Source: Alphaproteobacteria bacterium (lineage in GTDB: Bacteria; Pseudomonadota; Alphaproteobacteria; M2410). Taken from it: 39,682 bases of DNA. The DNA lies in the NCBI GenBank assembly GCA_006226415.1, contig SBGZ01000026.1, positions 1 to 39,682 of the forward strand, given 5' to 3'. Shown piece by piece: positions 16,947 through 24,050 of this stretch. Each line of letters opens with the position of its first letter. Position 1 is the stretch's first letter. A program made the position numbers and the translations under genes. The notes beneath the pieces are model-generated. The model searched no databases. It was given only the letters and a program-made list of their open reading frames with translations, and was not told where the DNA came from.

Positions 16947-19592
16947 ATGGACAAGAGAACCTCAACAGTGAAGAAGCTCTGGAAACAGGCGAGCGCCATG
17001 GCGCTTGTGTTGTCCTGCATCGGACTGGAAAACGCCTCGGCCTGGCAGGCTCTGCCAGAAAACGGACCGGGATGGACATTTTTCCTCATCAATGCGGTTG
17101 TCTCGGTTCTGGCCATTGCCTTTGCCATTGGCGTGACCACCCTCATGCTCCACCGCGGTGTCAACCACCGCAAGATCGTCGCCAAGCTGCGCGGGCGTCT
17201 GTCGGAGAAAGAGGGCAAGCTCTTCTGGACACAGTCGATCCTGGCGGCCGATCCGCAAGTCGTGCTGGTTTGGGACGGCAGCGAAAAGGCCCCCATTCCT
17301 TTAGAAGATGATTTCGCCGCTGACCTGGCAGAAGAGTTAGCAGAGGAGGTGCCGCTCCTCATGGGGCCGACACAGCCTGACTTACAAATGACCGAGCAGC
17401 CCTTCTCTCCGCTGGGCAAGCCCAAGATCCTCGGCAGTGCGCGGGCCGTCAGTTCGGTCCTTGGTGTCGGCGCCATTGAGCCGGGCACCAGAAGCGGCAA
17501 GAACCGCGAAGTTTCGATCTTTGATATTTTCCTGGCGGGTCTCCAACGCGCCGACAAGTCGCGGCTTGTCTCCGCCATTCAGACCTTGAAGGTTGAAGGT
17601 CAGAGATTTGTTCTCGAAGTCTCCGCGCAAAACGGACGCAGCTTCCGCGCCGAGGGATTGCCCGCCGGTGGCAAGGCTGTTGTCTGGCTGCGAGATATTT
17701 CGCACGAAGACCAAAGCGTGCGCGATCTGGCCCGCGAACGCGATGTTGTCTTGGAAGAAAAAGATCAATTTATCGAACTTTTAGATCACGCGCCCTTTCC
17801 GGTTTGGCGCCGGGATCGCACGCTCGCACTGCGCTGGGCTAACCGTGCCTATATCCGTGCCGTGGATGAAGCCTCCCTGGAAGCGGTGCTTGCCAAGGGC
17901 GCGGAGCTGGATGCGGCGGACCGAAAGCTGGCCATGGAGGCTGCGCAAACACTCGATACCATTTCTGAGCGCCGTTATGTGGTCTCCGGCGGCAAGCGCC
18001 GCTATCTGGAGATCAAGGAAGTGCCGGTCAAGGATGGCACCATGGGCGTGGCCATCGACATGACCCATCTCGATGAAGCGCAAAACATGCTGCAGCGCCA
18101 CATTGACGCCCATGCTGAAACGCTTAACACCCTGGCCACGGCGGTCGCCATTTTTGGTGCCGATAAAAAATTGGCCTATTACAATCAGGCCTATGTGGAT
18201 CTGATGGGACTGTCAGACGAGTGGCTGGACCAGGCACCCCTTGAGGGTGAAGTGCTGGAACGTCTGCGCGACAAGCGCCGCCTGCCGGAACAGGCGGATT
18301 TCCCGGCCTGGAAGCGCTCGCGGCTCGACCTCTACGCCAACCTGCTGGGCGAGCAGGAAGAAATGTGGCATTTGCCGGACAACGCCACCCTGCGCGTGAT
18401 CGTGCGCCCGCATCCCCTGGGTGGGCTCATTCACCTTTATGAGGATGTCACCGATCACGTGACACTCGAGAGCAATTATAATCAGCTCATCAGTGTACAG
18501 AGCGAAACGCTGGACAATCTGTCGGAAGGGGTTGCTGTCTTTGGCACCGATGGGCGCCTCAAACTTCACAACGCGGCTTTCGCACAGATCTGGAAGCTGG
18601 AGGACGAGGTCTTGGCCGGAGAGCCGGACCTCGACGACATCTCGCGGGCCTGTGCGCCGCTCGTGGAAAGCACCGACCAATGGTCAGCTTTGCGCAAGCG
18701 CATCACCTCCGCTGACAGCGAGCGCAAAAACTTTTCCGATCAGATGGACCGCACCGACGGCACCATCATTGCCTATGGCGCGGTGCCGCTGCCGGACGGC
18801 GCGACCCTGACAAGCTTTCTCGACATTACCGATTCCATGCAGATCGAGCGGGCCTTGCGTGATCGCAATGAGGCCCTGGAGGCAGCCGACCGCATCAAGT
18901 CTGAATTCGTCAATCACGTTTCCTATCAGCTCAGAACGCCGCTCAACTCCATCATTGGTTTCTCCGAGATGATCGATCAGCAGATCTTCGGTCCTTTAAA
19001 TGACAAACAGCAGGAATATACCGGTAATATTCTCGAAGCCTCCGGCGAGCTTCTCAGCCTTATTGACGACATTCTGGATCTCGCCACCATTGATGCCGGC
19101 GGCATGGTGCTGGACGTCGAAGAGATTGAGCTGCGGGAGGTCATGGAAAGCGCCTTGCGCCTGGTTCATAAAAAGGCCCATGACGCGGGCATTACGTTGA
19201 AGCTCGACTGTCCCAGGGATTTATTGCCGATCCAGGCCGACGAGCGGCGCTTGAAGCAGATCCTGTTTAATCTTCTGACCAATGCCATCGCCTTTACCCC
19301 TCAAGGGGGAGCGATCACTCTGGGCGCGCGCCGCGTCGGCGCCGAAGCGCGGATATGGGTGGCGGACACCGGCTCGGGCATTGAAGCCAAATTTCAGCCA
19401 ACTGTCTTCGACCGTTTTGAAAACCGCGGCGGTCAGGGCAATCGCGGGGCGGGCCTCGGCCTGTCACTCGTGAAAAGTTTTGTCGAGCTGCATGGCGGCT
19501 GGGTTTCTCTGGCTTCGGAAGAAGGCAAGGGCACCACGGTCACCTGCCACCTCATCGAGCGCGCCAACATGGGCTCCGAAGCGGCAGAGTAG
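16947..19592 (+). CDS. divL: DivL-type cell-cycle sensor pseudokinase
   Basis: A PAS-rich histidine-kinase-like protein of 881 residues. The phosphoacceptor position is tyrosine: the H box reads NHVSYQLRTPLN, with Y660 where kinases have His. This substitution is the hallmark of DivL, which in Caulobacter binds phosphorylated DivK and controls CckA and hence CtrA. The ATG at 16947 is preferred to an in-frame start at 16845, whose extra 34 residues are Arg-rich and unlike a protein start. A signal-like segment ending ASA-WQ and a membrane helix (about 45-68) come first. Four PAS-like segments follow, near 190, 275, 392 and 521. The ATPase domain keeps the N box (near 770), G1 (DTGSGI) and G2 (GLGLSL, near 837). 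Neighbouring ahcY is typical of divL loci. Confidence 0.88.
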   Translation: MDKRTSTVKKLWKQASAMALVLSCIGLENASAWQALPENGPGWTFFLINAVVSVLAIAFAIGVTTLMLHRGVNHRKIVAKLRGRLSEKEGKLFWTQSILAADPQVVLVWDGSEKAPIPLEDDFAADLAEELAEEVPLLMGPTQPDLQMTEQPFSPLGKPKILGSARAVSSVLGVGAIEPGTRSGKNREVSIFDIFLAGLQRADKSRLVSAIQTLKVEGQRFVLEVSAQNGRSFRAEGLPAGGKAVVWLRDISHEDQSVRDLARERDVVLEEKDQFIELLDHAPFPVWRRDRTLALRWANRAYIRAVDEASLEAVLAKGAELDAADRKLAMEAAQTLDTISERRYVVSGGKRRYLEIKEVPVKDGTMGVAIDMTHLDEAQNMLQRHIDAHAETLNTLATAVAIFGADKKLAYYNQAYVDLMGLSDEWLDQAPLEGEVLERLRDKRRLPEQADFPAWKRSRLDLYANLLGEQEEMWHLPDNATLRVIVRPHPLGGLIHLYEDVTDHVTLESNYNQLISVQSETLDNLSEGVAVFGTDGRLKLHNAAFAQIWKLEDEVLAGEPDLDDISRACAPLVESTDQWSALRKRITSADSERKNFSDQMDRTDGTIIAYGAVPLPDGATLTSFLDITDSMQIERALRDRNEALEAADRIKSEFVNHVSYQLRTPLNSIIGFSEMIDQQIFGPLNDKQQEYTGNILEASGELLSLIDDILDLATIDAGGMVLDVEEIELREVMESALRLVHKKAHDAGITLKLDCPRDLLPIQADERRLKQILFNLLTNAIAFTPQGGAITLGARRVGAEARIWVADTGSGIEAKFQPTVFDRFENRGGQGNRGAGLGLSLVKSFVELHGGWVSLASEEGKGTTVTCHLIERANMGSEAAE

Positions 19593-19650
19593 AAATCCTC
19601 TCATCACAGTTAGTCACTGTGGGCCTGAGCCGGGGAACCATTTGTGTGGG

Positions 19651-19729
19651 TACCCCCGCGAAGGCGGGGGTCCAGGGCAACTGCGCACCTAGGATTTTGT
19701 CGCCTCTGGGTTCCCGCCTGCGCGGGAAC
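19651..19729. repeat. Inverted pair of REP-type hairpins (REPIN-like)
   Basis: Hairpin 1: ACCCCCGC (19652-19659) with GCGGGGGT (19664-19671), loop GAAG. Hairpin 2: GTTCCCGC (19710-19717) with GCGGGAAC (19722-19729), loop CTGC. The reverse complement of the first matches the second closely, with CTGG before the stem and CGCCT at the stem-loop junction. The two are therefore copies in opposite orientation, 38 bases apart. Such elements are common extragenic repeats in alphaproteobacteria. Confidence 0.75.
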
Positions 19730-19754
19730 ACGAAGAGTTTTGGAAAATCTAAGC

Positions 19755-19827
19755 TAAGAGCGGCCGACTGGCCGCCGCCCTTTCGGGCGCCCGCGGAGGC
19801 CGTGCGTGAAACGCACTGGCCGTGAGC
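19755..19827 (+). repeat. Multi-hairpin repeat unit A
   Basis: A 73-bp unit with three successive stems. GCGGCC/GGCCGC has loop GACT. CGCCC/GGGCG has loop TTTC. GTGCGT/ACGCAC has loop GAA and is extended by GGCC/GGCC with one bulged T. It ends in GCCGTGAGC. Unit B (19958-20032) is identical except for two extra bases. Confidence 0.85.
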
Positions 19828-19905
19828 AAATTAATTGAAACGTATTAAATGAACTGGGTCCGACCGGCCCCCGGGCGAAAGCCCGCGCCCGCGCAGGCGA
19901 TGCCA

Positions 19906-19946
19906 AAGCCATCTGCCGTGAGCGAATTAAGCCATCTGCCGTGAGC
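19906..19946 (+). repeat. 18-bp direct repeat with period 23
   Basis: AAGCCATCTGCCGTGAGC occurs at 19906-19923 and 19929-19946. Both copies end in the GCCGTGAGC that also closes units A and B, so this is part of the same array, probably a diverged middle unit plus a partial duplication. Confidence 0.75.
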
Positions 19947-19957
19947 AAAAACTGAGT

Positions 19958-20032
19958 TAAGAGCGGCCGACTGGCCGCCGCCCTTTCGGGCGCCCGCGCG
20001 GAGGCCGTGCGTGAAACGCACTGGCCGTGAGC
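19958..20032 (+). repeat. Multi-hairpin repeat unit B
   Basis: A 75-bp copy of unit A in the same orientation, 203 bases downstream of it. The only difference is an extra CG in the GC-rich joint between the second and third stems. It ends four bases before the ferredoxin stop codon. Confidence 0.85.
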
Positions 20033-20036
20033 GATA

Positions 20037-20375
<339 letters not shown>

Positions 20376-20398
20376 TTACCCTATTAAAGGGCCGCTCG

Positions 20399-21634
20399 TT
20401 ATCCGGCGGCCACTTCTTTCATGTTGACGTTTATATCGCGAAGCCGCGCTGGCGCAACCTTTGCTTTTTCGCCGATGAGCTTGCGGCCGATCATATATTC
20501 CGGAGCGGCATTGATCGCATCCACCGCGATCAGGACCCCATCCTTGAGGTAAAAAGCGGCAAATTTGCGCGATGTCGGGTCGCCGCGCAGCACCACTTCA
20601 TCGTAACCCTGATTAAGACCTGCCATTTGCAGCTTCAAATCATACTGGTCTGACCAGAACCACGGCACCTGGGCATAGGGCTTTTCCTTGCCAAGAGCGG
20701 CGGCAGCAGCCGTTTTCGCCTGTTCCAGTGCGTTGTGGACTGATTCCAGGCGGATCCGCCGGCCATAGATCGGATTGGGGTGCTCGGTGCAGTCGCCCGC
20801 CGCAAAAACATCCGGATCGGAGGTCCGGCAAAGCTCATCCACTTGAATACCGTTGTGGCAGGCAATCCCGGCAGCTTCCGCCAGCTCCATATTGGGCAGG
20901 ATGCCAATGCCGATCAGGGCAATGTCCGCCCGAAGGGTGCTGCCATTGGACAGAACCGCTTCCTGCAACCGGTCCTCACCTTTAAATTCCGTCACCGCAT
21001 GGCCGTAGAGAATATTGACCCCGGCTTCCGTGTGCACATCGTGGAAAAACTGCGAGACTTCCGGGCTGGTCACCCGGGCAAGCACCCGTGGCTCCATTTC
21101 CAGAACCGTCACCTCAAGCCCATGCTTCAGCGCGACAGCGGCCACTTCCAGCCCCACATAACCAGCACCGACAATAACCATGTGCTTGCCAGCGGTAAAA
21201 TCGGTCTTCAGGCCCTCCACATCGTCGATGGTGCGCAGGTAATGAATGCCCTTAAGGTCGGCGCCTGGCGCCCTCAGTTCGCGCACCCGGCTGCCGGTGG
21301 TCAGGATCAGCTTGTCATAGGCGATCCGCGTGCCGTCCTCGGTCACCACTTCTTTCGCGCCCCGGTCAATCTCGGTGACCCGCGTGTTGAGGCGCACATC
21401 CACCTCGGCGGTCTCATAAAAGTCTGCGGGCTTGAAATAGACCCGTTCGATGGTCAGTTCCCCGGAAAGAAACTTCTTCGACAGGGGCGGGCGCTGATAG
21501 GGCAGATAGGGCTCCTCGCCAATGAGCACGATTTTGCCTTCAAACCCCTCCTGGCGCAGGCTGGCGGCGCATTGACCGGCGCCATGACCGGCGCCCACAA
21601 TGACAATCACTTCCGGCTGGGTGTCAGCGGTCAT
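20399..21634 (-). CDS. FAD/NAD(P)-dependent ferredoxin reductase
   Basis: A 411-residue flavoprotein of the putidaredoxin/rhodocoxin reductase class, which passes electrons from NADH to the 2Fe-2S ferredoxin encoded immediately downstream. The FAD-binding loop is GAGHGAG from residue 14, and the NAD loop is VGAGYVGLE at 154-162. The second FAD motif VFAAGDCTE is also present, as is the PYQRPPLSK block typical of this class. The ATG at 21634 is preceded by AAGAAAGG. The gene is divergent from tsaE, with 137 bases between their starts. Together with the ferredoxin it forms a two-gene electron-transfer cassette inserted between divL and tsaE. Confidence 0.93.
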   Translation of the reverse strand: MTADTQPEVIVIVGAGHGAGQCAASLRQEGFEGKIVLIGEEPYLPYQRPPLSKKFLSGELTIERVYFKPADFYETAEVDVRLNTRVTEIDRGAKEVVTEDGTRIAYDKLILTTGSRVRELRAPGADLKGIHYLRTIDDVEGLKTDFTAGKHMVIVGAGYVGLEVAAVALKHGLEVTVLEMEPRVLARVTSPEVSQFFHDVHTEAGVNILYGHAVTEFKGEDRLQEAVLSNGSTLRADIALIGIGILPNMELAEAAGIACHNGIQVDELCRTSDPDVFAAGDCTEHPNPIYGRRIRLESVHNALEQAKTAAAAALGKEKPYAQVPWFWSDQYDLKLQMAGLNQGYDEVVLRGDPTSRKFAAFYLKDGVLIAVDAINAAPEYMIGRKLIGEKAKVAPARLRDINVNMKEVAAG

Positions 21635-21771
21635 ATTTGACAGCCTTTCTTCTTTTGATGGGTGCGAAAAGGTGTGCTATCGCAAGGGGTAAGAGCCGAC
21701 AGGATGTCCAAACCCATGCCCCGAATCAAGCCCTTTATGCCCAGACAAAACGCCGCGCGTGGGGTCTGGTC

Positions 21772-22233
21772 ATGAGTCACACCCTTCTAGAGGTGGCGCT
21801 GCCGGACGAAACCGCGACAGAGCGTCTGGGCGCGCGCCTGGCCGCCTGTCTCGAGCCCGGAGATGTCCTCTGCCTGAAGGGGGATCTCGGCGCTGGCAAG
21901 ACCGCTCTGGCACGCGGGCTCCTACGTGCCCTCTCTGGGCAGTCATCCCTTGTCGTACCAAGTCCGACTTTCACTCTGGTTCAAACCTATGAGCTTGACC
22001 CCTGTCCGGTCTGGCATTTTGATCTCTACCGGCTGGAGGACCCCGATGAGATCTGGGAGCTGGGCTTTGAGGAGGCTCTTGGGGATATTTGCCTGATCGA
22101 GTGGCCAGAACGGGCCGAAGGGCTTATTCCGGAGGAAGCCGCTACCCTCGAGATCCGTTACGACGATGGCGCGCGCACGGCGCGCCTCAAAGGGCCAGTG
22201 GCCTGGAAGGAGAAATTGGCGCATGTCAACTGA
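21772..22233 (+). CDS. tsaE: tRNA threonylcarbamoyladenosine biosynthesis ATPase TsaE
   Basis: ATPase that cycles the TsaB-TsaD complex making the universal t6A37 modification of ANN-decoding tRNAs. The 153-residue protein has the P-loop GDLGAGKT at 37-44, followed by the VPSPTFTLV switch region, the HFDLYRL block and IEWPER, all typical. The ATG at 21772 is chosen because a longer reading from 21637 adds 45 residues unlike the family. A GTG one codon earlier is possible. Its end overlaps amgK by 11 bases. tsaB and tsaD are not in this window. Confidence 0.93.
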   Translation: MSHTLLEVALPDETATERLGARLAACLEPGDVLCLKGDLGAGKTALARGLLRALSGQSSLVVPSPTFTLVQTYELDPCPVWHFDLYRLEDPDEIWELGFEEALGDICLIEWPERAEGLIPEEAATLEIRYDDGARTARLKGPVAWKEKLAHVN

Positions 22234-23332
22234 GCCCTTGTCCGGGTCCATGGCCCGCGATGCGGAAATCGAGGACTTTCTCGCCAAACACGGCTGGGAG
22301 GGCGCGACCCGCGCCTACCTGAGCGGGGACGCTTCCAATCGCCGTTATGAAACCGTCGAGAAAGAGGGCCGCCGCCGCGTGCTCATGGATGCCCCGCCGG
22401 ACCCCAATGACAAGCCGCTAGAAGAGACCGGGCGCACCTACTCAGACATTGCCCATTTGGCGACCGACTGCCTGCCTTTCGTGGCGATTGGCGTGTTTCT
22501 GGCGCGAAACGGTGTTCATGCGCCGAAGATTGACGCCTTCGATGTGGGTCGAGGGTTTATCCTTCTGGAGGATTTTGGTCCGACCGGCTTCACCCCGCTT
22601 CTTAAAAATGCCGACCCGGCGGGCGATCTGGTGATCAGGCTCTACGGCCATGCCACTGACCTCTTGTGCGGCTATCACGAGACCAAAGCGCCTGAGGTGA
22701 TCGAGATCGAGCCCGGCCTTGTCTATGCGCTGCCCAAATATGATGACGAAGCCCTCCTCATCGAAGTGTCGCTCTTCATTGACTGGTATTTGAAAGAAGT
22801 CGAAGGCAAAACGCCTACCGAGGAACAGCGCTCCGCGTTTTTGGCACTTTGGCAGGACCATCTTGGAAAAGTCTCAAGGGACGATGACGTCCTTGTTATG
22901 CGGGACTATCATTCGCCGAACCTGCATTGGTTTGAAACGGCAAACGGAACCGACCGCATCGGCGTTATTGATTTTCAGGACGGATTGGCCGGCCCGCGCG
23001 CCTACGACCTTGCGTCTCTCTTGCAAGATGCCCGACGCGATGTACCGGCCCACATAGAAGCCGAACTCTTTGAGCGCTATGTGAGAGGATGTGCGGGGTT
23101 GGATGCGGAGGCCTTCCGCCGCGACTATGCGATTATCGCCGCGCAAAGGGTCACCAAAATTCTGGGAATTTTTATTCGCCTCTGGCGCCGCGATGGCAAG
23201 AAGGGCTATCTCCAGCACATCCCTCGGCTATGGGACTACTTGGAGCGCTCACTGGCGCATCCGGATTTACTGCCGCTGAAGGCATGGTTTGAGGCCAATA
23301 TTCCGCCCTCTAAAAGACAGGTGAAGGATTGA
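22223..23332 (+). CDS. amgK: Anomeric N-acetylmuramate/N-acetylglucosamine kinase, AmgK-like
   Basis: Aminoglycoside-phosphotransferase-fold kinase of 369 residues. The catalytic loop is RDYHSPNLHW, with D228 and N233, and the metal motif is IDFQDG with D250. The N terminus FLAKHGWEGA followed by SGDASNRRY, and then VLMDAPP, matches the AmgK pattern. AmgK phosphorylates N-acetylmuramic acid at C1 for peptidoglycan recycling. The next gene encodes a MurU-like nucleotidyltransferase, the enzyme that acts directly afterwards, which strengthens the call. The ATG at 22223 has GGAG about 11 bases upstream and overlaps the tsaE end. A generic sugar kinase remains possible. Confidence 0.83.
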   Translation: MSTEPLSGSMARDAEIEDFLAKHGWEGATRAYLSGDASNRRYETVEKEGRRRVLMDAPPDPNDKPLEETGRTYSDIAHLATDCLPFVAIGVFLARNGVHAPKIDAFDVGRGFILLEDFGPTGFTPLLKNADPAGDLVIRLYGHATDLLCGYHETKAPEVIEIEPGLVYALPKYDDEALLIEVSLFIDWYLKEVEGKTPTEEQRSAFLALWQDHLGKVSRDDDVLVMRDYHSPNLHWFETANGTDRIGVIDFQDGLAGPRAYDLASLLQDARRDVPAHIEAELFERYVRGCAGLDAEAFRRDYAIIAAQRVTKILGIFIRLWRRDGKKGYLQHIPRLWDYLERSLAHPDLLPLKAWFEANIPPSKRQVKD

Positions 23333-23336
23333 TCTG

Positions 23337-24050
23337 ATGCAGGCAACCGACACCGCCATGATCATGACGGCCGGCCTCGGCACCCGCATGGCGCCGCTGA
23401 CCGATGAAATGCCCAAACCCCTCATTGAAGTGGCGGGAAAATCCATTGTGGATCATGTGTTGGACCGCTTGGTGGCAGCTGGCGTGCAACGTGTCGTGGC
23501 TAATCTACATTACAAGCACCGCCAAATGCGCGCCCATTTGGAGCGGCGCAAAGATGTCGAAATGCTTTTTTCGGATGAGACAGGCAAACTTCTGGAAACC
23601 GGGGGCGGCATCAAGAAAGCCCTGCCACTGATCGACCGGAAAGAATTTCTCGTTGCCAACACCGATGCTTTTTGGGTGGAAGGCGTGGGATCCAATTTGC
23701 AACGTCTGAGGGAGTCCTGGCATCCGCAGGAGATGGATTCACTCATTCTTTGTGCGCCCACCGTTACGGCGGCTGGTGGCATCGCGCGTGGCGATTTCAT
23801 GATGCATCCAGACGGACGTTTGGCGCGGCGGGGGCGGTTGCCGGTGGCGCCTTTCATGATGGCCGGTGTCTATATGATGAAAGCAGAGCTCTTCAAAGAC
23901 ACGCCAGAGGGTGCCTTTTCCACCAATCTCCTGTGGGACCGGGCTCTGGAGGCTGGTAGGCTTTACGGAACGCGTCTTGAAGGGCTTTGGCTTCATGCCA
24001 GCCGCCCGCAGGACCTGGATGAGATAGAAAGGGCGCTCAGCGAACTCTGA
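23337..24050 (+). CDS. murU: N-acetylmuramate-1-phosphate uridylyltransferase, MurU-like
   Basis: Sugar-1-phosphate nucleotidyltransferase of 237 residues. The nucleotide-binding signature GLGTR (13-17) is followed by PKPL (26-29), and the metal-binding Asp lies in VANTDAFW. Paired with AmgK it would make UDP-MurNAc from recycled MurNAc-1-phosphate, bypassing the fosfomycin-sensitive MurA step. Assignment to MurU rather than a mannose- or glucose-1-phosphate transferase rests mainly on the AmgK neighbour and the short length. AAGGA lies about nine bases before the ATG. Its stop overlaps the addB start by one base. Confidence 0.8.
   Translation: MQATDTAMIMTAGLGTRMAPLTDEMPKPLIEVAGKSIVDHVLDRLVAAGVQRVVANLHYKHRQMRAHLERRKDVEMLFSDETGKLLETGGGIKKALPLIDRKEFLVANTDAFWVEGVGSNLQRLRESWHPQEMDSLILCAPTVTAAGGIARGDFMMHPDGRLARRGRLPVAPFMMAGVYMMKAELFKDTPEGAFSTNLLWDRALEAGRLYGTRLEGLWLHASRPQDLDEIERALSEL

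Larger units (their letters stand above)
19593..20036. other. 444-bp non-coding hairpin-repeat region
   Basis: This gap between the converging divL and ferredoxin genes holds no credible gene. It contains an inverted pair of REP-type hairpins (19651-19729), two near-identical 73-75-bp hairpin units (19755-19827 and 19958-20032), a diverged third unit between them, and an 18-bp direct repeat. Short open frames across it consist of repeated Pro/Ala/Arg and have no family resemblance. Confidence 0.8.

Noticed and set aside
18924-18926. Y660 of divL as a sequencing error or decayed kinase
   Set aside because: The frame is open and well conserved on both sides, and Tyr at this site is characteristic of DivL next to ahcY.
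19831-19848. TTAA...TTAA pair resembling a CtrA site after divL
   Set aside because: The spacing is ten bases rather than the usual seven, and it lies between converging genes where a promoter is not expected.
19906-19946. Direct repeats resembling a CRISPR fragment
   Set aside because: Only two 18-bp copies with a five-base gap; there is no spacer-length interval and no cas gene.
19619-19948. Short open frames in the repeat region after divL
   Set aside because: They read through the hairpin repeats in different frames and encode only Pro/Arg/Ala-rich strings.
20780-21640. Long plus-strand frame opposite the ferredoxin reductase
   Set aside because: Antisense shadow of a protein with both nucleotide-binding loops intact; no motif of its own.
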